Positions 18,752 to 28,752 of a stretch of DNA of 64,000 nt are shown piece by piece. Each line of letters begins with the position of its first letter. Positions within the stretch are counted from its first letter, which is position 1. The stretch is taken from NCBI RefSeq assembly GCF_007896435.1, contig NZ_VCBL01000001.1:1021345-1085344 (forward strand), given 5' to 3'. The stretch is from Rummeliibacillus suwonensis. Lineage in GTDB: Bacteria; Bacillota; Bacilli; Bacillales_A; Planococcaceae. A model generated the notes under the pieces. It had not been told where the DNA came from, ran no database searches, and saw nothing but the letters and a program-made list of their open reading frames with translations. A program made the translations under genes and the position numbers.

Positions 18752-18960
18752 TAAAGCACCCGTCTCCGGGCACAAATTGTACCCGGGGACGAGTGCGTAT
18801 AGACCCGCGGTTCCACCCCGATTGGCTACTCAAAAAGTAACCCTCTTTCAAAAGTTTAGCTCCCGGCTGCCTTTTTCTGATTTCTTGTAGACTTTCACCA
18901 TCTCTACTCGCTTTAGTAAGATGAAATCATACTTATAGACCGTTCATTGCTTATTCCCCC
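18752..18960 (-). promoter_or_regulatory. Glycine T-box leader of glyS
   Basis: On the minus strand the leader contains the T-box core GGGTGGAACCGCG (complement of 18806-18818), a stem I region with AGTAGAGATGG, and a terminator stem GCACTCGTCCCCGGGTAC / GCCCGGAGACGGGTGC (18756-18796) ending near the ribosome site. Uncharged tRNA-Gly would stabilise the antiterminator and switch on glyS. Type, position and core sequence make this secure; I did not model the specifier codon. Confidence 0.95.
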
Positions 18961-18984
18961 GTACTAACGGGTAATATAGTCCCC

Positions 18985-19092
18985 AACTTTAAGACTTACA
19001 TGTGGGGGATTGCTGCTCATGAAAACCTGATGGTTCGACTAACCATACAGTGGGAGATGAAGAAAATCCTACTGTGTGAAGTTTCACTCTAC
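18985..19092 (+). repeat. Omega-RNA-like repeat family C copy between glyS leader and ccpN
   Basis: GGTTCGACTAACCAT, CAGTGGGAGATGAAGAAAATCC and CTGTGTGAAGTTTCACTCTA correspond to the small hairpin, large hairpin and tail of the family. It occupies the space where the divergent glyS and ccpN promoters are expected. Confidence 0.6.
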
Positions 19093-19188
19093 AATCGAAC
19101 ACAATTGTAACATGTGATTCTTTTCTTCGCAATATAATCGGAAATAGTATATAATAATTAGGCATTGAGTATAACATTTTTTGAGGCG

Positions 19189-19827
19189 GTGAGTCCAATA
19201 GAACTCAACAAACGTCAGGAAGAGATCTTAGAAATTGTTAAGGAAAATGGCCCTATTACTGGGGAACAGATAGCTGAGCGTCTTTCACTGACTAGAGCGA
19301 CACTTAGACCAGATTTAGCCATTTTAACAATGGCAGGTTTTTTGGATGCTAGACCGCGTGTTGGTTATTTTTACTCTGGTAAAAAAACAAACCAAGCTGT
19401 TGTCGATAGCATGACGAATATGAAGGTGAAAGACTTTCAATCGATTCCGGTAGTAGTTTCTGAGAATGTTTCTGTATATGATGCCATTTGTCAAATGTTT
19501 TTAGAAGACGTGGGTACATTATTTGTTGTAGACCATAGTTCTTATTTGACTGGTGTGCTTTCAAGAAAAGATTTACTTCGAACAAGTATAGGTAGTCAAG
19601 ACTTAAATCATATTCCCGTACATATAATCATGACGAGGATGCCGAATATTGCGTATTGTTTTAAATCAGATGGTTTAATTCAGGCAGCACATAAGCTTAT
19701 CGAAAGGCAAATAGATGCATTACCTGTCGTAATCGAACATCCAGATGGCTTAGAGGTCATAGGTCGTTTGACAAAAACAAATATTACACGAGCGTTTTTG
19801 TCGCTTGCTGAAAATCATGATTTGTGA
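19189..19827 (+). CDS. ccpN: CcpN transcriptional repressor of gluconeogenesis
   Basis: 212 residues, the same length as B. subtilis CcpN. An N-terminal winged helix (IELNKRQEEILEIVKENGP, SLTRATLRPDLAIL) is followed by two CBS domains (VSVYDAICQMFLEDVGTLFV; IERQIDALPVV). It represses gapB and pckA in a manner sensed through nucleotides. GTG 19189 is chosen because the protein then aligns with the family from its first residue, although GAGG is unusually close (2 nt). TTG 19165 is the alternative. It is followed by its usual partner ppsR. Confidence 0.92.
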   Translation: MSPIELNKRQEEILEIVKENGPITGEQIAERLSLTRATLRPDLAILTMAGFLDARPRVGYFYSGKKTNQAVVDSMTNMKVKDFQSIPVVVSENVSVYDAICQMFLEDVGTLFVVDHSSYLTGVLSRKDLLRTSIGSQDLNHIPVHIIMTRMPNIAYCFKSDGLIQAAHKLIERQIDALPVVIEHPDGLEVIGRLTKTNITRAFLSLAENHDL

Positions 19828-19839
19828 GGTGATGCTTTC

Positions 19840-20658
19840 ATGAATAACTTAACTGTTTTTATCATTTCAGATTCTGTGGGAGAAACCGGTGATTTGGTAA
19901 CAAAAGCAGCTATTAGTCAATTTAGACCTGGTATGCAGGATACAAAGATTCAGCGCTTTCCCCATATAGAAAGTAAAGAACAATTGACCGAGATTGTCCA
20001 TCTTGCATTAGAGCAGGATGCGATCATTGTTTTTACTTTAGTAAAAGAAGTAATGAGAGACTTTTTGCGACATATATGCCTTGAAAATAATATTCCAAAT
20101 GTTGATTTGATGGGGCCAATCATGACAATTTTAGGAAACACTCTACAGGTTGAACCTTTGGAAGCACCTGGGTTGGTTCGCAAATTAGATGATGATTATT
20201 TCAAAAAAATAGAGGCGATTGAATTTGCAGTAAAATACGATGATGGTCGTGATCCAAGAGGTTTACTAAAAGCCGATATCGTATTAATAGGAGTTTCCCG
20301 TACTTCTAAAACGCCATTATCGCAATTTTTAGCCCATAAACGTTATAAAGTAGCGAATGTACCACTCGTTCCTGAAGTAGAGCCACCTGAAGAATTATTT
20401 TTAGTGGATCCAGCAAAATGCTTTGGACTTATTATATCTCCTGAAAAACTAAATAGCATACGCAAAGAACGTCTACTTGCTTTAGGTCTAAATGATGGTG
20501 CAAATTATGCAAAACTTGAGCGGATTAACGAGGAAATTACGCATTTTCAAAATGTAGTCAATCGAATAGGGTGCCAAGTGATTGATGTGACAAACAAAGC
20601 TGTTGAAGAAACCGCTAATGATATTATTCATCGTATTCAACTAGCCAATCATGATTGA
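19840..20658 (+). CDS. ppsR: Pyruvate, phosphate dikinase regulatory protein (YqfL)
   Basis: 272 residues of the DUF299 bifunctional ADP-dependent kinase/Pi-dependent phosphorylase family. Visible are the N-terminal [19 protein letters not shown] and the P-loop-like [15 protein letters not shown], followed by [18 protein letters not shown]. The family switches PPDK or PEP synthase by reversible phosphorylation. GTGAGGTGATG precedes ATG 19840. It is 12 nt after ccpN, as in B. subtilis, where YqfL modulates CcpN activity. Confidence 0.93.
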   Translation: MNNLTVFIISDSVGETGDLVTKAAISQFRPGMQDTKIQRFPHIESKEQLTEIVHLALEQDAIIVFTLVKEVMRDFLRHICLENNIPNVDLMGPIMTILGNTLQVEPLEAPGLVRKLDDDYFKKIEAIEFAVKYDDGRDPRGLLKADIVLIGVSRTSKTPLSQFLAHKRYKVANVPLVPEVEPPEELFLVDPAKCFGLIISPEKLNSIRKERLLALGLNDGANYAKLERINEEITHFQNVVNRIGCQVIDVTNKAVEETANDIIHRIQLANHD

Positions 20659-20665
20659 CTATGTA

Positions 20666-20692
20666 TCCTCCTTCTTGGGGAGGTTTTTTTCT
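20666..20692 (+). terminator. Terminator after ppsR
   Basis: A CCTCC / GGAGG stem around TTCTTGG, then seven T. Confidence 0.8.
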
Positions 20693-20931
20693 GTGTGGAA
20701 ACTTTTTCATCTATAGGTGGAAAGTAATCGTTCAAAGTTTATTTTGATTAAAAATGTTAAAAAAGTAATAGAATTTTTAGACGTAATGTTTTATAATAAA
20801 AAATTGTGGTAAAAATAATTACAAGTGTTTAGTCCATACTAACTTCAATTAAATTTTTTTGTCGAAAAATGAAGGACTTTTTGATAATTATCTCGAATTC
20901 AGTTATGAGCAAAAAAGATGGTGATGGAATA

Positions 20932-22752
20932 GTGCAAAAAATACCTGAAGAGATCATCGAACAAATACGTTCCCAGACAGATATTGTGGATATTGTTGGT
21001 GAATATGTTCAGTTGACAAAAAGAGGAAGAAACTATTTCGGCTTGTGCCCATTTCATGGTGAACAAACCCCTTCTTTTTCTGTATCCACAGACAAACAAA
21101 TATTCCATTGCTTTGGTTGTGGTGCTGGAGGCAGTGCTATCACATTTTTAATGGACATTGAGAATATCTCTTTCCAAGAGGCAACAGCCAAGCTTGGTGA
21201 ACGCGTCGGTATTCATGTCGATGTGTCATCAACACCTAATCAGCATACGCATCTTATTTCTCCAGAAGAAGGGCGTATGAAAGATGCCCATACATTCGCT
21301 GCTGAATATTTTCAGCATTTACTTTTAAATACTGAAGAAGGCGAAAAAGGGCTTGAGTATTTGCAACAAAGAGGTTTTACAAAAGAAGAAATCGAAATAA
21401 ATGGGATAGGCTATTCTTTACCCCATTGGGATTCTTTAACTCAGCTTTTAACACGAAAGGGCTTTCGTTTAGATGAAATGGAACAGAGCGGATTAATTAT
21501 AAAACGAGAGGACGGTTCTGGCTATTTTGACCGTTTCAGGGGCCGCGTCATGTTTCCAATTCGTGATGAGCAAAGCAATATTATTGCGTTCTCTGGTCGT
21601 ATTCTTGACAGTGGTGGAGAAGATGCTAAGTATTTAAATAGTCCAGAATCCCCCATTTTCCATAAAGGACAAGTCTTATATAACTTGGATCAAGCAAGAC
21701 CTATTATACGAAAAGAACGTAAAGTTGTTCTATTTGAAGGTTTTATGGATGTGCTCTCTGCAAAAAGGGCAGATGTGTTTAATGGTGTTGCATCGATGGG
21801 GACAGCGTTGACTATGCAACACATGACCAAGTTAAAACGTCTAACCAATCATATAATTGTTTGCTATGATGGCGATAAAGCGGGTTGGGAAGCTGCAAAA
21901 AAGGCTGCGGAAATGTTACACGCAGAAGGATTAAATGTTGAAGTTGCAGTGCTTCCTACAGGTTTAGACCCAGATGAATATATACAGCAATTTGGTCCAG
22001 AAGCTTTTAAAGAAAAAGTAATCAGTGAACCTCAAAGTTATGTTGCATTTATGTTGATGTATGCAAGACGCAATAAAAATTTTCAGTATCAAAACGACAT
22101 ATTGCAATATGTGGATGAAGCTTTGAGTTTTTTAGTTAAAGGAATTTCTCCTATTGAAAAAGAATTATATCTCAAACAGATTTCAATGGATACAAACATT
22201 TCCGAAGAAACATTACAGATTCAGTTACGTCAAAAGGATGCACAGGTTGTAAAAGATTCTAAACGATTTGAGCAACAAGCGCAACCAATAACTGAACAAT
22301 TACCTCTTCCAAAAGAAAAAATCACAGCGACTGATCGTGCTGAAAGACTGCTCTTAGCACATATGTTACATAACATTGACGTTGTAGATAGGATTCGCCA
22401 AGAAGAGGATGAAAATCCCTTTGTGAGGGATAATTATATAGCAATCTATATTCACCTAATTGGTTTTTATGAAGAACATCAAAAAGCGGATTACCAGCGT
22501 TTTGCTGAAGTCATCGGTGATAGAGAGCTACGCAAAATCATAATGGAAGCTGCTCTTGTGGAGCGGGATCCTGATCATACGGAAGAGGAGATCTCTGACT
22601 GTTTAAAACAAATAAAGAAATTCAGGATTAAACAACTTATACAAGATAAAAATCATGCAATTAAAGAAGCAGAAAAAATGCACGATTTAAGAAGTGCTTT
22701 GCAGCTTTCAAAGGAAGTCATTGATTTAAGGAATTCACTATCAAAAGTGTAG
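20932..22752 (+). CDS. dnaG: DNA primase
   Basis: 606 residues. The zinc-binding domain has CPFHGEQTPSFSVS and HCFGCGAGG (about 38-65). The TOPRIM core has VVLFEGFMDVLSA and CYDGDKAGWEAAKKAA. The C-terminal region binds DnaB helicase. It makes RNA primers at the replication fork. GTG 20932 gives the usual family N-terminus and has GGTGATGG upstream; ATG 20905 and 20869 would add unconserved residues without a ribosome site. It is followed 33 nt later by sigA, the classical macromolecular-synthesis order. Confidence 0.95.
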   Translation: MQKIPEEIIEQIRSQTDIVDIVGEYVQLTKRGRNYFGLCPFHGEQTPSFSVSTDKQIFHCFGCGAGGSAITFLMDIENISFQEATAKLGERVGIHVDVSSTPNQHTHLISPEEGRMKDAHTFAAEYFQHLLLNTEEGEKGLEYLQQRGFTKEEIEINGIGYSLPHWDSLTQLLTRKGFRLDEMEQSGLIIKREDGSGYFDRFRGRVMFPIRDEQSNIIAFSGRILDSGGEDAKYLNSPESPIFHKGQVLYNLDQARPIIRKERKVVLFEGFMDVLSAKRADVFNGVASMGTALTMQHMTKLKRLTNHIIVCYDGDKAGWEAAKKAAEMLHAEGLNVEVAVLPTGLDPDEYIQQFGPEAFKEKVISEPQSYVAFMLMYARRNKNFQYQNDILQYVDEALSFLVKGISPIEKELYLKQISMDTNISEETLQIQLRQKDAQVVKDSKRFEQQAQPITEQLPLPKEKITATDRAERLLLAHMLHNIDVVDRIRQEEDENPFVRDNYIAIYIHLIGFYEEHQKADYQRFAEVIGDRELRKIIMEAALVERDPDHTEEEISDCLKQIKKFRIKQLIQDKNHAIKEAEKMHDLRSALQLSKEVIDLRNSLSKV

Positions 22753-22785
22753 TGTGATAGTGAAGGTTAGAAGGAGGAAACACCT

Positions 22786-23934
22786 GTGGCGGACAAGTCT
22801 AAACGTTTAACTAATGAAAAAAAAGTAAAAGAAACAGAACATGAGCATACTTTAGAAGAAACAAAAAAATTCTTACTAGATTTGGGTAAGAAAAATGGCG
22901 AATTAACATATGCAGAAATTGCAGACAAGTTACAAACTTATGAAATGGAAGCTGATCAAGTAGAAGAATTCATCGAAAAACTTGAATCTAAAGGTATAGA
23001 ATTAGGTGGTAAAGATGGCGATGAAGAAAATTTAGATCGACTTCTCAAAGGCAAGGACCATGAAGAAACGTTTGACTTGAATGATTTAAGTGTTCCACCA
23101 GGCGTTAAGATAAATGACCCAGTTCGTATGTATCTGAAAGAAATTGGCCGTGTCGATTTGCTGAGTGCGGAGCAAGAAATTGCACTTGCTGAACGCATAG
23201 AACAAGGAGACGATGAAGCACGCAAACGGCTAGCAGAAGCGAATTTACGACTTGTTGTCAGTATTGCAAAACGATATGTTGGCCGTGGTATGCTATTTCT
23301 TGACCTTATTCAAGAAGGAAATATGGGATTGATCAAAGCAGTTGAAAAATTCGATTACCGAAAAGGTTTCAAATTCTCAACATATGCTACTTGGTGGATT
23401 CGTCAAGCCATTACGCGTGCGATAGCTGACCAGGCGCGTACGATTCGTATTCCAGTGCACATGGTAGAAACGATCAACAAGCTGATTCGGGTTCAACGTC
23501 AATTACTTCAAGACTTAGGTCGTGAACCGACACCGGAAGAAATTGGTGAAGAAATGGATTTAACGCCAGAAAAAGTTCGTGAAATTTTAAAGATTGCCCA
23601 AGAACCAGTATCATTAGAAACCCCAATTGGGGAAGAAGACGATTCACATTTAGGGGACTTTATCGAAGATTCTGAAGCTCAATCACCTTCTGAACATGCA
23701 GCATATGAGCTTTTAAAAGAACAATTAGAAGATGTTTTAGATACGTTGACGGATCGGGAAGAGAATGTTTTACGCTTACGTTTTGGCTTAGATGATGGCC
23801 GTACTCGGACACTTGAAGAAGTAGGGAAGGTCTTTGGTGTAACAAGAGAGCGTATTCGGCAAATAGAAGCAAAAGCACTAAGAAAATTGCGCCATCCATC
23901 AAGAAGTAAACGTCTAAAGGATTTTCTAGAATAG
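22786..23934 (+). CDS. sigA: Primary sigma factor SigA (RpoD)
   Basis: 382 residues from a GTG start with AAGGAGG upstream. Region 1.2 is [16 protein letters not shown]. Region 2 includes [19 protein letters not shown] and [13 protein letters not shown]. Region 3 is [15 protein letters not shown]. Region 4 ends in a helix-turn-helix, [20 protein letters not shown]. It directs RNA polymerase to housekeeping promoters. An acidic insert near residues 60-90 and a short region 1.1 are normal for Bacillales. Confidence 0.97.
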   Translation: MADKSKRLTNEKKVKETEHEHTLEETKKFLLDLGKKNGELTYAEIADKLQTYEMEADQVEEFIEKLESKGIELGGKDGDEENLDRLLKGKDHEETFDLNDLSVPPGVKINDPVRMYLKEIGRVDLLSAEQEIALAERIEQGDDEARKRLAEANLRLVVSIAKRYVGRGMLFLDLIQEGNMGLIKAVEKFDYRKGFKFSTYATWWIRQAITRAIADQARTIRIPVHMVETINKLIRVQRQLLQDLGREPTPEEIGEEMDLTPEKVREILKIAQEPVSLETPIGEEDDSHLGDFIEDSEAQSPSEHAAYELLKEQLEDVLDTLTDREENVLRLRFGLDDGRTRTLEEVGKVFGVTRERIRQIEAKALRKLRHPSRSKRLKDFLE

Positions 23935-23936
23935 TA

Positions 23937-23970
23937 AAAAGGGCACTCTAAAAAAGGGTGCCTTTTTTTA
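23937..23970 (+). terminator. Terminator after sigA
   Basis: GGGCACTCT / AGGGTGCC stem around A residues, then seven T. Confidence 0.9.
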
Positions 23971-24024
23971 ATTGAATAAGGTAAAATTATGGATGAAATG
24001 GTTTCTAGAGCTGGGGGCATTTAC

Positions 24025-24591
24025 GTGAACAGTCAAAAGAAAGAAGTAATCCTTAACGAAATCGCATTTTGGAAGAAAAATAAATTATTACCGGAACAAT
24101 ATTGTGATTTTTTAACGACATTATATTCAGAGGGACAAGAAGTAAAGGATTCCTCTCAAATCGAAGTAAATGCTAAAAGGTCTTTATTAGCAGAAAATTC
24201 GAGGAAAAATCATTGGAAGATAGTTTTGGGCTTAGTTGGAACTATTTCCTTATTGATCGCACTGTTTTGGTTAAAAGCACCTTTTGTTTTTATCCCAATT
24301 GTTTTGAGTATTAGTATTATTATTGCGCTCATATTATTCCTTTTTAAATTTAAGCCCAATAAAACAGTAATGACAACTTTTACTTATGCGACAATCGCGT
24401 TACTCATTTTTGGTGTCTCCATTAAAATAGTGAATCTCTTTTTAGGCGGACATCCTTTCATGCTGTATAGTGTGCTGATTGGTAATTGTATTTTATGGTT
24501 GGTGGCGGGTCAATTATTACATCTTATTTATTTTAAAATTTCAGGAATTGTTGGATTGATTATCGTTATTTTTTACACGATATTTAAATAA
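24025..24591 (+). CDS. Integral membrane protein of unknown function
   Basis: 188 residues from GTG 24025 (GGGGG 8 nt upstream); ATG 23989 is a longer alternative. The N-terminal soluble part reads KKEVILNEIAFWKKNKLLPE, then QYCDFLTTLYSEG, a motif seen in several Bacillales membrane proteins. Five or so hydrophobic helices follow (IVLGLVGTISLLIALFW, FVFIPIVLSISIIIALILF, others), ending IVIFYTIFK. I do not recognise a function. It lies between sigA and cccA. Confidence 0.7.
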   Translation: MNSQKKEVILNEIAFWKKNKLLPEQYCDFLTTLYSEGQEVKDSSQIEVNAKRSLLAENSRKNHWKIVLGLVGTISLLIALFWLKAPFVFIPIVLSISIIIALILFLFKFKPNKTVMTTFTYATIALLIFGVSIKIVNLFLGGHPFMLYSVLIGNCILWLVAGQLLHLIYFKISGIVGLIIVIFYTIFK

Positions 24592-24726
24592 ATTTCGTAA
24601 ATTCGATGAGAAAGTCATGAAGTCGAAACTGATTGGATCGATGAACAGAAATATGACAGAAAATGATAAGAATATTCGGGAGAAAAGTTGTTACACTAGA
24701 AATAAGAAAAAGATCATATAAAACAA

Positions 24727-24949
24727 TTTTTAGAAGAAATTTTAACACAATTAAGCGAATTGGGAATAATGAGCCGCCCTTTGAAGAAACTTAAGATATG
24801 ACAAGTTTTGATATGTTCGTTTTGTCATTATAACGAAAAATTGAGTAAAACAGCTGCGTCTTAGACAACTTGAAATCAAACGTTATCAAAGAGATGTGAA
24901 GCTGTTAGAAATTGGTGAAGGTACTTCTGAAATAGGCAGAATGGTATAG
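24727..24949 (+). pseudogene. Acyl-CoA dehydrogenase relic
   Basis: The frame 24860-24949 reads EIKRYQRDVKLLEIGEGTSE then IGRMV and stop. This is the family's C-terminal signature (RDxKLxEIGEGTSEIQRxVIA), stopping early. Upstream, 24727-24786 reads LEEILTQLSELGIMSRP, like the enzyme's N-terminal region (LxELGLMGIPxP). The catalytic middle, over 900 bp, is missing, so an internal deletion left two scraps in the 520-nt gap before cccA. The C-terminal part is the stronger evidence. Confidence 0.6.
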
Positions 24950-25111
24950 TAAAGCCAATGGTGTGTTAATGTGTCGATTGTGTCAAATTTGTCACAAACG
25001 AACGAAAACTTATACAGAAAGCCTTTTCGTTTCAGCAGTTATGAAGTACAATATAAAGTGTTGACTGATTCTATTTATAGAAATAGATTGAACTTATGAG
25101 GAGGGTAATTA

Positions 25112-25504
25112 ATGAAAAAAAATCCTATCATTCCGTATCTTTTAATCATGGCTTTCGGTTTAGGTTTAATCTTCTTCATGTCTATTGAAGGAGCAGATAA
25201 TAAGGCCGATATTGCTAAAAGCGGAGACAAAGCGAAAACTGAACAAAAAGCTGAAGGTGGCGCTGCATCAGGGGATGTTGATCCAAAAGCTATTGCTCAA
25301 GCAAAATGTTCATCTTGTCACGGTGGAGACCTTAAAGGTCAAGTAGGTCCAAGCTTGCATGGAACGGGTTTATCTGAAGCTAAAGTTAAAGATATTCTTA
25401 CTAAAGGTCAAGACAAACCAAATGTAGATGGTCAAATGCCTGCTGGTTTAGTTTCAGGTGCAGAACTTGATGCAATGGCTAAATATATCTCTGAATTAAA
25501 ATAA
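25112..25504 (+). CDS. cccA: Membrane-anchored cytochrome c-550
   Basis: 130 residues: an N-terminal uncleaved anchor (IIPYLLIMAFGLGLIFFM), a charged/Ala-rich linker, then a class I cytochrome c domain with heme motif CSSCHGG and an axial methionine probably in GQMPAGL. It carries electrons on the outer face of the membrane between the bc complex and terminal oxidase. AGGAGGG precedes ATG 25112. The position after sigA matches B. subtilis. Confidence 0.93.
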   Translation: MKKNPIIPYLLIMAFGLGLIFFMSIEGADNKADIAKSGDKAKTEQKAEGGAASGDVDPKAIAQAKCSSCHGGDLKGQVGPSLHGTGLSEAKVKDILTKGQDKPNVDGQMPAGLVSGAELDAMAKYISELK

Positions 25505-25526
25505 TTAATTCTAATATATTTCTCCA

Positions 25527-25559
25527 AACCCTTATCTCAAAAGGATAAGGGTTTTTTAT
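25527..25559 (+). terminator. Terminator after cccA
   Basis: AACCCTTATC / GATAAGGGTT stem followed by T residues. Confidence 0.9.
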
Positions 25560-25657
25560 GTGAAAACAGATGCGCGTTATCCAAGCTCGATCTATCACTT
25601 TTCTATACAAAAAGTGATTATTTTCGATACAATACAACAAGAAAGGAGAAGCCGAAT

Positions 25658-26353
25658 ATGAATGCTCAAAAATTATCTAAACGCCTTGAAAAAGTGGCTT
25701 CATTTGTACCTGAAAATACAATAGTAGCTGATATAGGTAGTGATCATGCCTATTTACCATGTTATTTAGTTTTAAATCATATTGCTACAAAGGTGATTGC
25801 AGGCGAAGTTGTAAAAGGTCCATATGAATCAGCATGCCACGAAGTAAAACAAGAAGGCTTACAAAACCAAATTACAGTACGTCTAGCAGATGGACTACAA
25901 GCCATCGAGCAAGAAGACCACATAACTGTTATTACAATTGCAGGAATGGGTGGACCTTTAATAGCATCTATTTTAGAAAAAGATGTGAAGCGATTGACGG
26001 GCGTAAAGCGGTTAATCCTTCAGCCTAATATACATGCAATTGCTATTCGGGAATGGGCCGTTCAACGTAATTGGAAGATTATCGATGAATCCATTTTAAA
26101 AGAAGACGGGAAAATTTATGAAATATTAGTACTTGAACCTGGGGGACAGCTCTTATCAGCTGAAGCATTGCTATTGGGCCCAGTATTGATGCAACAACAA
26201 AATGATGTGTTTAAAGAAAAATGGAACCATGAAATCGAGCAATGGCAAACTGTTTTAAAAGCACTTGAAAAAGCCGGCCGATCAGAAGAAATCATTGAGA
26301 AACAGAAATCATTAGAACAGCGTATTAAAATGGTGAAGGAGATTTTACAATGA
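25658..26353 (+). CDS. trmK: tRNA (adenine22-N1)-methyltransferase TrmK
   Basis: 231 residues: an N-terminal Rossmann methyltransferase with VADIGSDHAYLPCYL (SAM site), VITIAGMGGPLIASIL (the NxxGMGG-like catalytic loop) and QPNIHAIAIREW, then a C-terminal coiled coil (about 170-231). It methylates A22 of tRNAs. RBS AAAGGAGAAG. It overlaps the next gene by 4 nt, the conserved yqfN-yqfO pair. Confidence 0.94.
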   Translation: MNAQKLSKRLEKVASFVPENTIVADIGSDHAYLPCYLVLNHIATKVIAGEVVKGPYESACHEVKQEGLQNQITVRLADGLQAIEQEDHITVITIAGMGGPLIASILEKDVKRLTGVKRLILQPNIHAIAIREWAVQRNWKIIDESILKEDGKIYEILVLEPGGQLLSAEALLLGPVLMQQQNDVFKEKWNHEIEQWQTVLKALEKAGRSEEIIEKQKSLEQRIKMVKEILQ

Positions 26354-27471
26354 TGAAGAAAACAAATGGACAAGAAATTATACAAATTTTTGAATCATGG
26401 TCTCCCAAAAAAATTGCAGCAATGGATGGTGATCCTATTGGCTTAGCAATCGGAACTCTAAACAAGCCTGTTTCAAAAGTATTGGTGACATTGGATGTCA
26501 ACGAAGAGGTAGTTAATGAAGCCATCGACAACAATTGTCAACTGATCATTGCTCATCATCCACCTATTTTCCGAAAACTAGCCAACCTACGTACAGATAA
26601 TCCAAAAGGCCAATTATTTGAAAAATGTATTAAAAATGATGTTGCGGTATATGCAGCACATACAAATTTAGATGTTGCTGATGGGGGAGTAAATGATCTT
26701 TTGGCAGAAGCACTACAATTGAAAAATTGCAAAGTGCTAGTACCTACATTTACAGAAAAAATGTATAAGCTAGCTGTTTATGTTCCTGAAAATTATGCTG
26801 AACAATTACGTCAAGCAATGGCGGGGGCTGGTGCGGGAAAAATAGGGGATTATGATTCATGTAGTTATACCGTTTCAGGAGAGGGAAGATTTAGAGCGTT
26901 AAATGGAGCACAACCCTTTGTAGGTGAAATTGGGAAATTACATACAGAAGCAGAAACTAAAATAGAAGTTGTCGTCGCAGAAACAAACAAAAATAAAGTC
27001 TTACGCGCCATGTTAAACCATCATCCTTATGAAGAACCTGCATACGATTTATTTGCCTTGGAGACCCCTGCAAAAGAAATGGGATTAGGCAGAATCGGCA
27101 CCATCGATCCTATGACTTTACAAGAATTTGCTGAACATGTAAAAAAATCATTGAATGTACCAACAGTTCGTGTTGTTGGTGATTTATCAACGCAAGTCAG
27201 TAAAATAGCTGTTCTAGGTGGTGATGGCAATAAATATATCTATGCTGCGAAACGTGTGGGGGCTGATGTATTTGTAACTGGAGATATGTATTTTCATATT
27301 GCACAAGATGCAGAGAGTATAGGATTACACATTGTCGATCCAGGTCATCATGTAGAAAGTGTGATGAAAATAGGCGTAGCCGAAAAAATGACACTACTTT
27401 GCGCTGAATATGGACTTGATTGTACGTTTATTCCTTCTAAAATTTCAACGGAGCCCTTCCAATTTATATAA
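26350..27471 (+). CDS. yqfO: Nif3-like dinuclear metal-centre hexameric protein (YqfO)
   Basis: 373 residues of the NIF3/YbgI family. Metal-site residues are visible in IIAHHPPIF and AAHTNLDVADGGVN, and near the end GDMYFHIAQDAESIGLHIVD and GHHVE. The middle insertion (about 130-235, with YKLAVYVPENYAEQLRQAM and HHPYEEPAYDLF) is a CutA-like domain typical of the longer Gram-positive form. It has been proposed as a GTP cyclohydrolase I type 2 homolog, but the role is unproven. The ATGA overlap with trmK indicates coupling. Confidence 0.92.
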   Translation: MMKKTNGQEIIQIFESWSPKKIAAMDGDPIGLAIGTLNKPVSKVLVTLDVNEEVVNEAIDNNCQLIIAHHPPIFRKLANLRTDNPKGQLFEKCIKNDVAVYAAHTNLDVADGGVNDLLAEALQLKNCKVLVPTFTEKMYKLAVYVPENYAEQLRQAMAGAGAGKIGDYDSCSYTVSGEGRFRALNGAQPFVGEIGKLHTEAETKIEVVVAETNKNKVLRAMLNHHPYEEPAYDLFALETPAKEMGLGRIGTIDPMTLQEFAEHVKKSLNVPTVRVVGDLSTQVSKIAVLGGDGNKYIYAAKRVGADVFVTGDMYFHIAQDAESIGLHIVDPGHHVESVMKIGVAEKMTLLCAEYGLDCTFIPSKISTEPFQFI

Positions 27472-27520
27472 TTTTTTAAACTACATGAGCCTAAGAAAAA
27501 ATGGAACTTTTTATAAAAAG

Positions 27521-27566
27521 AAAGAGCGCCTAATCACTCTAAAAATGATGCTAGGCGCTCTTTTCC
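27521..27566 (+). terminator. Terminator after yqfO
   Basis: AAAGAGCGCCTA and TAGGCGCTCTTTT form a long stem; it could also serve the opposite strand. Confidence 0.88.
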
Positions 27567-27614
27567 TATGGCTTTTCATATAGAGTAATGCTTGAAAAAG
27601 ATTACAAAATACGA

Positions 27615-27703
27615 ACACACAGTAATCACTACGAAACGCCAGTAAAAAGCAGAGAACGAGTAGGGAACGAAGAAAATCCCGTAGTGTGAAGTTTTGCTTT
27701 ATT
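27615..27703 (+). repeat. Omega-RNA-like repeat family C copy at the ispH stop
   Basis: CACACAGTAATC, GCCAGTAAAAAGC, GTAGGGAACGAAGAAAATCCC and the tail TGTGAAGTTTTGCTTTA match the family. The TTA of its tail is the stop codon (complement) of ispH at 27699-27701. Confidence 0.55.
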
Positions 27704-28682
27704 TTTCAGTTAGATTATAAGGCATGATTTTTTCAACTGGCGTAGGCTGTTTAATTTTAGGCAAAATTTTATTCAGTGTAACGGTTCTCGTTAAATCATG
27801 TGTTGCAGGGTCATTAGGATCATATTGTTCTAAAAATTTAATCACTTCTTTAACAATTGGTGTTGGTGTAGAAGCGCCTGCAGTAACTCCTACCTTTTCG
27901 ACTCCATCCAACCATTCAAGTTTGAGTTCTGATAAATCCGCAATCCGATAAGAGTGTGTATGAGCAATCTCTTCAGAAACTTGCGTTAAACGATTTGAAT
28001 TGTTACTCCTAGGATCTCCAACGACCAGTAATAGGTCAGCCTCACCTGCTTGTTTCGCGACAGCTTCTTGTCGAACCTGAGTCGCTAAACAGATTTCTTT
28101 ATGAATCTCAATATATGGGTATTTTTCTTTTAAACGTTCCATTAAATCCGCCACATCCCATTGACTCATCGTCGTTTGGTTTGTCACGAGGATCTTATTT
28201 GTTTGTAGGTTTAATTGTTCAACATCCTTTAAATTTTGCACTAAATGCACATGACCTGGAGCGACACCGATAGCACCTTCTGGCTCAGGGTGTCCTTTCT
28301 TACCAATATAAATAATTTCATAACCTTGAGCGGATTTTTCTTTGATCAATTCATGCGTAACGGTGACATCTGGGCATGTTGCATCAATAGCGATTAATCC
28401 TTTTTTACGTGCTAATTCACGAACTTCTGGCGACACGCCATGTGCCGTAAAAATAACAGTTCCTTGTTCAACTTGTTCTAAAATCGCAAGTCGGTTTGGT
28501 CCATCTAAAGTAATAATTCCATCTTGTTCGAATGCATCCGTAACGTGTTTATTATGAACAATCATTCCGAGTATATATATCGGTCTTGGTAATGTTTTAT
28601 CAAGAGCTGCATTGCGTGCAATGACCATGGCATCAACCACGCCATAACAATATCCCCTTGGTGTAATTTTAATGACTTGCAT
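27699..28682 (-). CDS. ispH: 4-hydroxy-3-methylbut-2-enyl diphosphate reductase IspH
   Basis: 327 residues. The Fe-S ligands are in [23 protein letters not shown] and [10 protein letters not shown]; catalytic HGVSP and a later SNNSNRL motif are also present. The last MEP-pathway enzyme, it yields IPP and DMAPP. ATG 28682 has AGGAG upstream; an extension to 28700 is rejected. ispG of the same pathway lies at 45022-46137. Confidence 0.95.
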   Translation of the reverse strand: MQVIKITPRGYCYGVVDAMVIARNAALDKTLPRPIYILGMIVHNKHVTDAFEQDGIITLDGPNRLAILEQVEQGTVIFTAHGVSPEVRELARKKGLIAIDATCPDVTVTHELIKEKSAQGYEIIYIGKKGHPEPEGAIGVAPGHVHLVQNLKDVEQLNLQTNKILVTNQTTMSQWDVADLMERLKEKYPYIEIHKEICLATQVRQEAVAKQAGEADLLLVVGDPRSNNSNRLTQVSEEIAHTHSYRIADLSELKLEWLDGVEKVGVTAGASTPTPIVKEVIKFLEQYDPNDPATHDLTRTVTLNKILPKIKQPTPVEKIMPYNLTEK

Positions 28683-28752
28683 GATTCGAACTCCTTTCAA
28701 TGCTCGCTACGTCTATTATAACGGACTCATGATTTGAATACAAAGTTAGAGT

